Source of the DNA: Filimonas zeae
Lineage (GTDB): Bacteria > Bacteroidota > Bacteroidia > Chitinophagales > Chitinophagaceae
Length of the DNA: 64,000 nucleotides
Direction of reading: 5' to 3'
Assembly (NCBI RefSeq): GCF_014641615.1
Contig: NZ_BMIB01000003.1
Coordinates: forward strand, 930,001 to 994,000
This document shows positions 1 through 7,769 of this stretch, one piece after another; within the stretch, counting starts at the first letter, position 1, and each line of letters opens with the position of its first letter. Made by a program: the position numbers and the translations under genes. The notes beneath the pieces were generated by a model that saw only the letters and a list, made by a program, of their open reading frames with translations, was not told the origin of the DNA and did no database searches.

Positions 1-23
1 TGCAAACCAGTAGACCAATAACC

Positions 24-60
24 AAAAGGCCGCTCCATATTTTTTATGAGGCGGCCTTTT
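24..60. terminator. Bidirectional rho-independent terminator
   Basis: A perfect 10-bp inverted repeat (AAAAGGCCGC at 24-33 and GCGGCCTTTT at 51-60) closes a 17-nt loop, with a T/A run on both sides. It lies just downstream of the minus-strand gene that ends at 80 and would also stop any plus-strand transcript entering from the left. Confidence 0.8.
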
Positions 61-79
61 TTAGCTCTACAGAGATGCT

Positions 80-382
80 TTACCCTTCAGATATGACCAG
101 CTTTTCCTGCCCCATAATTTGCCGGTATACATGATCTATAAAAAGAGAGGTATCTATATTGTTGTTGTTATTTGCCTGCTCAAATACCGGTAAATAACCT
201 TTTGCTTCCTTCAGCGATGGAATACTGAACTTCTTAAGCTGCAGCCATACAGGTTGCGCTACACCTTCATTAACAATATAGCAGGTAATGGTTTGCCGCT
301 TACCCGTTAATTCAATATCGTAATTCAGTAGAATAGCTTCCGGCTCTTCACCGGGGTAGATAACAGTTATTGAATTGCTCAT
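80..382 (-). CDS. Hypothetical protein, 100 aa
   Basis: I do not recognise the family. The product is a small soluble-looking protein with no signal peptide, membrane segment or cysteine-metal motif, and it has a short run of five asparagines near residue 70. Support for coding comes from the uninterrupted frame, the ATG at 382 set in an A-rich leader (typical of Bacteroidota starts), and the strong terminator 20 nt beyond the stop. A terminator at 461-502 separates it from the RRM gene upstream, so it probably has its own promoter between 383 and 460. Confidence 0.55.
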   Translation of the reverse strand: MSNSITVIYPGEEPEAILLNYDIELTGKRQTITCYIVNEGVAQPVWLQLKKFSIPSLKEAKGYLPVFEQANNNNNIDTSLFIDHVYRQIMGQEKLVISEG

Positions 383-460
383 TTTTAAATTAGTTATAAT
401 AATTCATAAAGTGTTTACGGGTATAGGATTGATAAAAGAAGAGCGTGAAACAGCACTTCT

Positions 461-502
461 TAAAAAAAATAATCCTGAATGCTATAGTAAACATTCAGGA
501 TT
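461..502 (-). terminator. Terminator of the RRM gene
   Basis: A perfect 11-bp stem (471-481 with 492-502) and a 10-nt loop are followed on the minus strand by a run of eight T residues (462-469). It sits 22 nt after the stop of the RRM gene. Confidence 0.85.
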
Positions 503-523
503 CCCGGTTACACTATATAAAGT

Positions 524-820
524 TTACCATCTATTGCTGCTTTCGCTTCTGAAACTGCCTTTATTAAAAGACCTTTCAGGTTTGTCTAATGCCTCAGCAG
601 CTCTTAACTGCCGGCCATTATAGGTAGAGCCATCCAGATTACTGATAGCTGTTTTAGCTTCTTCATTATCGGTCATTTCCACAAAACCAAAACCTCTTGA
701 GCGGCCGGTTGTCTTGTCGTTAATAACATTTGCTGAAGTAACGGTACCATAAGTAGCAAAACAATCTGCTAACTCTTCATTCTGAACATTAAAGTCCAGA
801 TTAGAAACATAAATTTTCAT
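524..820 (-). CDS. RRM-domain RNA-binding protein, 98 aa
   Basis: This is a single RNA recognition motif protein of the small bacterial type found in Bacteroidota and cyanobacteria. RNP2 is IYVSNL at residues 3-8 and RNP1 is RGFGFVEM at residues 42-49, with the conserved aromatic residues that stack on RNA bases. The domain fills residues 1-78. The last 20 residues form a basic Ser/Arg/Asn-rich tail that could add non-specific RNA contacts. Family members are often linked to cold or stress response, but nothing in the sequence shows that here. It is monocistronic, with its own terminator. The family assignment is secure; the RNA target is unknown. Confidence 0.92.
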   Translation of the reverse strand: MKIYVSNLDFNVQNEELADCFATYGTVTSANVINDKTTGRSRGFGFVEMTDNEEAKTAISNLDGSTYNGRQLRAAEALDKPERSFNKGSFRSESSNRW

Positions 821-1153
821 AATAAAACATTAAAAGTAAGTGAGAGAAGCAATGATTGACCAGCTATATACTACTTAGAGGAGTGTGAAGATGATGTCGA
901 TGCGAGGCTCAAAAAATTATAACTCCCCGAAGGTAGTCTTTAATTCCATAAAACAACATTTATTTTTTAAGCTAAGAAAACCAATTCATTTATGGCGAAC
1001 TAAAAGGAAGAGAAAGTTTACTTCTTTATTTATAAAACTCCCGCACCGGCCTCCTGCATTTGAAATGTGTTAACAATGTAAATAACCTCTTTTTTGCATC
1101 TTCATGCAATACCAAAACATCTGTCCTGTTTATTTATCAAAAACAACAATTCA
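821..1153. other. Divergent intergenic region, no clear promoter
   Basis: This 333-nt AT-rich gap separates the divergent RRM and thioredoxin-like genes. A small inverted repeat, TGCAT-cttc-ATGCA, lies at about 1097-1110, within 60 nt of the thioredoxin-like start. A TATAAT-like hexamer can be read on the minus strand near 915-925. I see no full TAnnTTTG element, and short open frames here look spurious. Confidence 0.4.
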
Positions 1154-2641
1154 ATGGCAAATAACCCCCGCGTGTTTTTGTTTCTGCTGATGCTGGGCTT
1201 TTCCCTTACCCAGGCGCAGGCAAAAAACAACGTTGCGCCGGAAGAACCCGATGGTTACCAGATTTCTATAACCCTGTCCCCGCTTAAAAACTGCTGGGTA
1301 CATCTGCACAGTTATTATGGCAAATACGCTCAGCTGATAGACTCTGCCTGGCTGGATGAAAACAGCAAGGGACTGTTTAAAGGAACTACCAAACTAACAG
1401 GCGGATTCTACTATGTTTCACCTCCTCTGAAAAACCACTCTTTTGAATTTCTGGTAGGCGATCAACAGCATTTTTCTGTGAAAGCTGATACTGCCCATCC
1501 GGAAAAGCTGGTTATTAAAGGCTCTGCGGATAACATACCCTTTTTGCAATACAACAATTATGTTCAGGAAAATACGCCGCGTTTAAAAGCATTGCAGGCG
1601 CGGTGGAAAGGGGCAACGAATGCAGCTGATTCTATCCGTTACCATTCGGAGTGGGAAAAGTTATACAAAGCGTTGTTTGATTACCGGGAAACAATTGAGC
1701 AGCAATACCCGGAATCGATGTTCACGATGTTTTTGCAAAGCTTAAAAATGCCCCAGCCTCCGCCCACACCTGTTTTGCCAGACGGCCGTAAAGATTCCCT
1801 GTTTGCTGCCCGTTACATTAAAGCCCATTACTGGGATCAGGTACCGTTGCACGATAACCGCCTTTTGCATACACCTCCCGCCTTTTTTGAAGATAAAATA
1901 GAACACTATTTCCGTTATTATGTGGTACCCGACGCCGATACCCTGATTAGTGAAGTAAACTATCTGCTGCTGGCCTCCCGTGCCGGTAAGGATATGTTTA
2001 AATACCTGCTGGGGCGCTTTACCGACAAGTATATTAACCCCGAAATAATGGGGCATGACAAGGTGTTTATATTCCTGTTTAACGAATACTTTTCCAAAGG
2101 CGACACCACCTGGCTGAGCACCCGGCAAAAGCAATACATATTTGACCGTGCCTACAGCCTGATGGCCAATCAGATTGGCGAAGCCGCCGCTCCCCTGAAC
2201 CTGTTAGACACTGCCGGTAAACAGGCAGCTATATATTCCATTAACGCCCCGTTTACCTTTCTGGTATTCTGGGATCCCAACTGCGGCCATTGTAAAGAAA
2301 TGATACCCCGAATTGATTCTATTTACCAGCACAAATGGAAAAACCAGGGCATAGGGTTATATGCGGTGAATGTGGATGAGAAAGTATTGGATGAGTGGAA
2401 GAAGTATATCACTACCCATCACCTTACCGGATGGGTGCATGCTTATCAGCCAAAAGCAGATAAAGAAGAAGATGCCAAAGCAGGCAGAGCCAATTACCGG
2501 CAACTGTATGATGTATTCCAGACTCCCACCCTTTACCTGCTGGACAGGGATAAGCATATCATAGGGAAAAAACTTTCTTTAGAGCAGTTTGACCAGGTGA
2601 TGCAGGCGAAGATGAATAAACAAGCGAATCAGGTACGGTAA
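1154..2641 (+). CDS. Exported TlpA-like thioredoxin-fold protein, 495 aa
   Basis: The protein is probably exported and works as a thiol-disulfide oxidoreductase. Residues 1-23 form a signal peptide (hydrophobic FLFLLMLGFSL then AQA), which is why I choose the ATG at 1154 over an in-frame upstream start at 1094. A long N-terminal region (about 30-330) resembles the DUF5106/DUF4369-type domains fused to thioredoxins in Bacteroidota. The C-terminal 150 residues are an AhpC/TSA-thioredoxin fold with the active site CGHC at residues 377-380 in a FWDPNCGHCKEM context, and a cis-proline region (QTPTLYLLD) further on. The substrate is unknown. It is monocistronic, with a terminator at 2662-2692. Confidence 0.85.
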   Translation: MANNPRVFLFLLMLGFSLTQAQAKNNVAPEEPDGYQISITLSPLKNCWVHLHSYYGKYAQLIDSAWLDENSKGLFKGTTKLTGGFYYVSPPLKNHSFEFLVGDQQHFSVKADTAHPEKLVIKGSADNIPFLQYNNYVQENTPRLKALQARWKGATNAADSIRYHSEWEKLYKALFDYRETIEQQYPESMFTMFLQSLKMPQPPPTPVLPDGRKDSLFAARYIKAHYWDQVPLHDNRLLHTPPAFFEDKIEHYFRYYVVPDADTLISEVNYLLLASRAGKDMFKYLLGRFTDKYINPEIMGHDKVFIFLFNEYFSKGDTTWLSTRQKQYIFDRAYSLMANQIGEAAAPLNLLDTAGKQAAIYSINAPFTFLVFWDPNCGHCKEMIPRIDSIYQHKWKNQGIGLYAVNVDEKVLDEWKKYITTHHLTGWVHAYQPKADKEEDAKAGRANYRQLYDVFQTPTLYLLDRDKHIIGKKLSLEQFDQVMQAKMNKQANQVR

Positions 2642-2661
2642 AAGTAACCGGCATTGAATAA

Positions 2662-2692
2662 AAAAGCCGCCCACATTACTGAGGCGGCTTTT
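2662..2692. terminator. Shared convergent terminator
   Basis: A 10-bp perfect stem (AAAAGCCGCC at 2662-2671, GGCGGCTTTT at 2683-2692) lies between two converging genes, with A/T runs on both flanks, so it can serve both strands. Confidence 0.75.
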
Positions 2693-2739
2693 CGCTGTGG
2701 TGATTTGGCATTCTGCTATTGTAGCGGTTACGTACTTCC

Positions 2740-3276
2740 TCAGCAGCCTTTACGGGGGGCATGCTTAAAAATCATTTTACCATCCCGTTCTGCATACTCC
2801 ACCGCTACTATTGCATAGGAGTACTTGGGCGCGAATGAAACAACATGACCTTTTATAATTAGTTTGTCGTCCACTTTGAGGCTTTGCAATGGCTCCAGTT
2901 GAGATTTTTCCGGCTCAAATGTTACAATATAATCCGCACCATCAATCCTGGCCATCACACCAAAACCTAATCTTGATCCTGGCGGAAGGGAAAACGAGGT
3001 TACCACAGCCTCCATGTTCTCAGAGGCGTTTATGTGCTTCCTTATTGTAGCGGCATCGGAAAGTACTTTTATACCTATTGGAGATGCTTCCCATTGTTTG
3101 TACCTGATGCCTGCAGGGGTAGCTTCCCATTTTTTTAATTCGGCTTCCCTTTCGGCGGCAGTGAGCGGCCTGGGGGTGGCTTTGGGGGCAGTGTCTTTTT
3201 TGCTTTCCCGGTTGGCAAATACCAATCCACCTGCTACCACCAGCAATAAGGCCAGCGCATAAATAGCTTTTTTCAT
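2740..3276 (-). CDS. Membrane-anchored OB-fold-like protein, 178 aa
   Basis: Residues 1-21 form a signal anchor or signal peptide (KKAIYALALLLVVAGGLVFA). A charged linker follows, then a tandem short repeat at about 50-73 in which the unit W-E-A-(T/S)-P-x-G-I occurs twice, 13 residues apart. The C-terminal half (about 90-170) is beta-rich and resembles the tRNA_anti-like OB fold found in small Bacteroidota periplasmic proteins; this is an impression from motif shape only. It converges on the thioredoxin-like gene and shares its terminator. The function is unknown. Confidence 0.6.
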   Translation of the reverse strand: MKKAIYALALLLVVAGGLVFANRESKKDTAPKATPRPLTAAEREAELKKWEATPAGIRYKQWEASPIGIKVLSDAATIRKHINASENMEAVVTSFSLPPGSRLGFGVMARIDGADYIVTFEPEKSQLEPLQSLKVDDKLIIKGHVVSFAPKYSYAIVAVEYAERDGKMIFKHAPRKGC

Positions 3277-3516
3277 ATTTGTATAGGTTTAATTAAAATA
3301 GATCCATCTTCCGGTAAATCAGATCAGTTTAAGGGGTTTCTTCATTTACCGTATTCTGGTAAAGTTGATAAAGCGAAGCTACCCTGATCTATTTAGCGTG
3401 AGAGAGCGGGGTAGTAAATTTTAATGTAAACCTTGTAAATTATTGTAAAAGTATGCTGGCAGTAGAGATAGTCGGCTTGTATTCAGCGCATTGGCGGTTA
3501 CTACTACTCAAAGTAT

Positions 3517-4890
3517 TCACCGCTCAAACTTCCAGTAATCAAAATTATACAGCTTACGCCCGGCAGTAATGTTTTGCCCTTTAAAAGCAAAGAACACATC
3601 ATGCACGCCGGTAACCGGTGCCGTTACTTTTTCCGTAAAGGTTTTGAAGCTTTGCCAGCCTCCGGTACGCGGCACAATGATGCTGGCGAGCTTAGTACCA
3701 CCAACACTATCAACATGCACTTCCAGTATGCCACCGGCTAACCCTGCTGCCAGGGATGCGGTAAAGCTGGTGGGTGCGGTTTTGCCAAAGTCAACCGCGC
3801 GTATGCGTAAATAGCCGCCGGTGCGGATGTCTGATACATATACGCCGGTTTGCTCGTCCTGGCTGGTGCTGCAGTTTTCAGCTTTGGCAATGGTTTCGGC
3901 TTCTACCCTTTTGTAAGGGTTAATAACACCTGCCGGTGCGGGGCCTTCGGCGGAAATGCTGATGGCGGGAATGGTACCGTCTGCATTATAGGTAAAAGAT
4001 TCTATGGCAGTGGAACGGCCGTAGCTGCCGCCGCCTTTGAGCAGGGCATTGTGATAGAACAGGTACGATTTGCCTTTAAAGTCGATGATGCCGCCGTGGT
4101 TGGTAAAACTGTTGGTGGGCTGTTTGCTCATTATTTTGCCTTTGTATTGCCAGGGCCCGGTGGGGCTTTGGCTGGTGGCGTAGGATAAACATTCCGTGCG
4201 GTTTTCCATGCCGGCGTACATCATGTAGTACTGCTGGTTGCGTTTGTAAAACCAGGGGCCTTCAATATAAACGTCCTGGTTGTTGGTACCACCTCTTACG
4301 CCACCGAAGGATTCAGCGGTTTGGGGTACTTCTGTAATATCGCCGGTGTAGGATATCATATCCTCATTCAGCTTTACATAATACAGGTGGCCGTTGCCCC
4401 AGTACAGGTAAGCCTGTCCATCGCTGTCTATATGTACCGTGGGGTCAATATTACTCCAGTTGGGGGTGGCAATAAGTGGTTTGCCCAGGGCATCTTTAAA
4501 AGGGCCGGTGGGCGAATCGCCTACGGCTACGCCAATGGCCATGTTGTTGTCTTTCGATTGTGCGCAGATGTACCAGTAAAACTTACCGTTGCGCTCAATA
4601 CACTGTGCGGCCCAGGCGCGGTCTACGGCCCAGGAAAACGACTCCAGGGATATGGGCGAGCCATGGTCTGTCCAGTTAACCATATCGGCGGTGGAATATA
4701 CGCGCCATTTGGTCATGTAATAAAACGGGTAGCCCGGTATATCATCGCCGGTGTACAGGTATACGCTATCCTTCCGTACCATGGGTGCAGGGTCGGGCGT
4801 GTAATGGGTTTGAATAACCGGGTTGTTCTGCGCCTGTGCGCTCCAGAGGGAGCAGCACAGGGCAGCGGTTACAGAAAATAGTTTTTTCAT
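3517..4890 (-). CDS. GH43 glycosidase with C-terminal CBM6-like module, 457 aa
   Basis: The protein has a signal peptide (1-20, AQA then Q), then a GH43 five-bladed propeller at about 24-320 with the expected acidic triad: base D33 (TPDPAP), pKa-modulating D149 (NIDPTV) and general acid E210 (YIEGPW). Residues 325-457 form a beta-sandwich that looks like a CBM6 (it begins RVEAETIA and ends NFDYWKF). GH43 plus CBM6 is the layout of arabinoxylan arabinofuranohydrolases and xylosidases, so removal of arabinose or xylose from xylo-oligosaccharides is likely; the exact specificity is inferred. It is the last gene of the locus, 4 nt after the DUF1735 gene. It is a close relative of the GH43 genes at 61356 and 63147. 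Confidence 0.9.
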   Translation of the reverse strand: MKKLFSVTAALCCSLWSAQAQNNPVIQTHYTPDPAPMVRKDSVYLYTGDDIPGYPFYYMTKWRVYSTADMVNWTDHGSPISLESFSWAVDRAWAAQCIERNGKFYWYICAQSKDNNMAIGVAVGDSPTGPFKDALGKPLIATPNWSNIDPTVHIDSDGQAYLYWGNGHLYYVKLNEDMISYTGDITEVPQTAESFGGVRGGTNNQDVYIEGPWFYKRNQQYYMMYAGMENRTECLSYATSQSPTGPWQYKGKIMSKQPTNSFTNHGGIIDFKGKSYLFYHNALLKGGGSYGRSTAIESFTYNADGTIPAISISAEGPAPAGVINPYKRVEAETIAKAENCSTSQDEQTGVYVSDIRTGGYLRIRAVDFGKTAPTSFTASLAAGLAGGILEVHVDSVGGTKLASIIVPRTGGWQSFKTFTEKVTAPVTGVHDVFFAFKGQNITAGRKLYNFDYWKFER

Positions 4891-4894
4891 ATTG

Positions 4895-5941
4895 TTATTG
4901 CTTCACTACAGGAGTCAGGTATTCCGGTACAATGCCCCGGTCGCGCATTACAAGGGTGTCTTTAGATACGATCTGTGCTATGGGATGATCAATGGTGTAC
5001 TCCAGATACAGTGCATCACGGTCTTTCGCGCCCCAGCTGTTCTTCTCTCCTTTCTTTATAAACTTACCGGTGCCGGTGGCGGTGTAGCCGCTGCCGGAGG
5101 CAGACACGGTACAGTTTTCGTTTTTAGCATCGAAGCTCAGCAGTACGTTCATATTTACGTTCTGCCCGGCGGTGTTTTTAAACACCAGTGGCAGCTCCAC
5201 ACTGCGTAGTGATCTGGTGGTGGTAGCTTTTACTTCATCCTGCTCCACATATTGCTTTCTGCGGGTAATGGTACCATCCAGTGCGCTGTTGCCCGGCTTG
5301 CCGGTAACCACATCCACCCCGCGGCGCAGGTAATTGCCGTGCCAGGGGTTTACATACTTCACGGTATAAATAACAAAGTCGCGTGGTTTAATAATCCAGT
5401 TACCATCAATACAACGGTTGGGGTTGGCTACCGATGCGGTGCCGCGCAGTATAGAATCAGCACCCTGCACATTCTTCATCAGCAGTGGTATAGCGTAGGT
5501 ATTGGTTAATGCCAGCGGATCGGCAAAAAACGCATCCGTCAGTTGTACCTCCACCCCCCCGAGAATATTTCCGGGGGTGATGTTGATTTTATTGGAGGCC
5601 AGGGTATAGTAGTTGGCAGGCATAGCCTGCACTCTGGCACCGGCAGCACTGTAGTACAGATTGTTGAGCAGTGAGGCATCCACATCAAAATCTATGGCCA
5701 CATTTTTCTGGTTATCTCTGGTGCCGCCCAGGGTGGCTTTAATACTCACTTTATGCTCATTGTCCAGCGAGTTGTCTATAATCAGGTCTTCACCCAGCAC
5801 CACTGTTCTGGCAGGAAACTGTGAGGCAAAATATACCGTCTGGTAAGTAAAATCCGGCTGGGTAATATCCTGGTTCTTGTTGCAGCCGGACAGTGCCCCT
5901 GCGGCAACCGCCAGCCATGCAAAAGGTTTATACATATTCAT
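4895..5941 (-). CDS. DUF1735-type surface glycan-binding lipoprotein, 348 aa
   Basis: The lipoprotein signal ends in the lipobox LSGC (Cys20). The next 130 residues match the BT_3987-like N-terminal domain (DUF1735), a beta-sandwich common in SusE-position proteins. The C-terminal part (RCIDGNWIIKPRDF, then NPWHGNYLRRGVD) looks like the DUF5627 type. Such proteins follow SusD genes and are thought to bind glycan at the cell surface. Here it lies 32 nt after SusD and 4 nt before the GH43, so it belongs to the same operon. The family is fairly sure; the ligand (probably xylan) is inferred from context. Confidence 0.8.
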   Translation of the reverse strand: MNMYKPFAWLAVAAGALSGCNKNQDITQPDFTYQTVYFASQFPARTVVLGEDLIIDNSLDNEHKVSIKATLGGTRDNQKNVAIDFDVDASLLNNLYYSAAGARVQAMPANYYTLASNKINITPGNILGGVEVQLTDAFFADPLALTNTYAIPLLMKNVQGADSILRGTASVANPNRCIDGNWIIKPRDFVIYTVKYVNPWHGNYLRRGVDVVTGKPGNSALDGTITRRKQYVEQDEVKATTTRSLRSVELPLVFKNTAGQNVNMNVLLSFDAKNENCTVSASGSGYTATGTGKFIKKGEKNSWGAKDRDALYLEYTIDHPIAQIVSKDTLVMRDRGIVPEYLTPVVKQ

Positions 5942-5973
5942 ATATTATTACAATTACTGTTGAATGAAAACGA

Positions 5974-7746
5974 TTACTGCCATCCCTTGTTCTGCACCAG
6001 GTTGTTGTACTTCAGCACCTCTGAAAAAGGTATAGGGCCATAGTACATAAAATCCTGGTACGTGCGTAGCTCTACGTTCAACGGCGTATAGGTGGTACCG
6101 TTTACGTTCATGCCGCGCGCAGTTTCGTTCAGCGGTGCTTTCCAGCGGCGCAGATCCCAGAAGCGGAAGCTTTCAAAGCTCAGCTCCAGGCGGCGCTCGT
6201 TGCGTATCAGTTCCCGCATTTTAACCTGATCGCCTTTGCACTCTTCCAGGTAAGCATCACCATTGCCGGTACCCACACCTGCACGGTTGCGTATTCTTTT
6301 GATGATGTCGTAGGCAGAATAACTGCGGCTGCCACTACCCGTAGGTCCCCAGGCTTCATTGGCAGCCTCGGCGTACGCCAGGTATATTTCTGTATAACGG
6401 ATGCGCGGGTTGTAACGGTTTTTGCCGCTGATGGAAGCCGGGTTACGGTTTACATCCATACGCAAACGTTTTTTCATATAATAACCGGTGCGGGTACTGG
6501 TTTCCCGTACGTTAATACCGTTATCGGTGCCGGAATTGCTGCCGGTAAGTATAACGGAGTTGCTTACCCCTGCGGTGGCGCCGTTGTAGATGATATACGC
6601 CGTCATGCGCGGATCTCTGCTTTTATACGGGTTAGCCGCATCAAACTGGCTGCTGTTATGGTCGATGGGGTAACCATTGGCCATAGGAAAAGCATCTACC
6701 AGGTTTTGTGTAGGGTTCATATACCCGTTACCAAACAATGTAGGTGGATAATGTGCCGCTTCCTGGTCGCTGTTGCCGGTTTGTATGTTCTCGCGCCAGA
6801 TGATTTCAGAAGGGTTGTTACCACCGCTAAGCCCATCAATTTCTGCTGCGTTGGCGTAGTAGGTATAACCGTTGGCAGGCAGGGCGTTTACGCCGCCCTT
6901 GTAATCAATTACTGCGCCGGCCAGGTCTGCTGCGTTAGCCCAGGTACCTGGGTTAGAGGCATGCTGAAAAGCAGGACTGGCCGCCAGCAGCGCCGTTCTG
7001 GCGCGGAAGGCTTTGGCAATAAGTCCGTTAAACAGCTGGCGTGAGTACTGGCCCATTACACGGTTGTACACTGCGGTTTTTTGTGTAGCCACTTTAAATT
7101 TGTCTGGTATCTGGTTTACATTACCCAGGTCAGCGTATTCCAGCGGCAGGTTGGCTTCTGCACTGTCCAGGTCTTTATTAATCTGCTGTATACATGCCGC
7201 AAAAGTAGCACGGGGCATGTTGTAGTTACCGGATGCTGCTGTTTGCATTTCAGTAATAATGGGCACCCCCATCAGTTGACCATCGGCAGTAAAACCACCA
7301 TGGTTGCGCAGCAGAAAGTACATATACAGCGCACGCAGGCCATAGGCCTCGCCTTTCATGCGCATTTTAAACAGCAGCGCCGCCTCCGCATCTGCGGCCC
7401 AGTTTACCTTATCGGCATTAGCCAGAAACAGGTTTACATATTGCAGGGCGCCGTACGATTGGTTCCATACCGATACCGGGCTGTTCGCTGCCGTCCACGA
7501 GCCGGTAGCCATTTGCAGGTAACCATCGTTGCGCTGGTTGGTAACCGCATCGTCAGTAGCATATTCGCTGTTATCGTAATAAGCAGGTATACTCCGGTAC
7601 GCATTCATCAGAAAACCCTGTGCATAGTTCGGGTCTGTATACATCTGCTCTACATTTTTAAGGTTCTCCTCATCGGGGGTAAGCATTTTTTTGCAGCCTG
7701 TTCCGGTAAGTACCGCTGCCCCCAGTATAGCCCAATATAGTTTCAT
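5974..7746 (-). CDS. SusD/RagB-family lipoprotein, 590 aa
   Basis: This is a nutrient-binding outer-membrane lipoprotein that acts as the lid on the partner SusC barrel. The signal ends at a lipobox cysteine (TGTGC, Cys18). The typical SusD features are present: a TPR-like helical N-terminal half (ALRALYMYFLLRNHGG-type motif near residue 135), a variable glycan-binding middle, and a C-terminal block with RYTEIYLAYAEAANEA and ERRLELSFESFRFWDLRRW. It starts 23 nt after the SusC stop, so the two are translated as a pair. It differs strongly from the SusD at 10647, which suggests the two pairs import different oligosaccharides. Confidence 0.93.
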   Translation of the reverse strand: MKLYWAILGAAVLTGTGCKKMLTPDEENLKNVEQMYTDPNYAQGFLMNAYRSIPAYYDNSEYATDDAVTNQRNDGYLQMATGSWTAANSPVSVWNQSYGALQYVNLFLANADKVNWAADAEAALLFKMRMKGEAYGLRALYMYFLLRNHGGFTADGQLMGVPIITEMQTAASGNYNMPRATFAACIQQINKDLDSAEANLPLEYADLGNVNQIPDKFKVATQKTAVYNRVMGQYSRQLFNGLIAKAFRARTALLAASPAFQHASNPGTWANAADLAGAVIDYKGGVNALPANGYTYYANAAEIDGLSGGNNPSEIIWRENIQTGNSDQEAAHYPPTLFGNGYMNPTQNLVDAFPMANGYPIDHNSSQFDAANPYKSRDPRMTAYIIYNGATAGVSNSVILTGSNSGTDNGINVRETSTRTGYYMKKRLRMDVNRNPASISGKNRYNPRIRYTEIYLAYAEAANEAWGPTGSGSRSYSAYDIIKRIRNRAGVGTGNGDAYLEECKGDQVKMRELIRNERRLELSFESFRFWDLRRWKAPLNETARGMNVNGTTYTPLNVELRTYQDFMYYGPIPFSEVLKYNNLVQNKGWQ

Positions 7747-7769
7747 ATAGCCTGTGCTTTGTTAATTGG

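Noticed and set aside
24..60. Attachment site or transposon end suggested by the perfect inverted repeat at the left edge
   Set aside because: The GC-rich stem and T run are those of an ordinary terminator, and no transposase is adjacent.
375..623. Plus-strand 82-codon frame
   Set aside because: It runs antisense through the terminator and the 3' part of the RRM gene.
885..1073. Plus-strand 62-codon frame before the thioredoxin-like gene
   Set aside because: It lies in an AT-rich leader, the product is very basic with no recognisable features, and no promoter or homology argument supports it.
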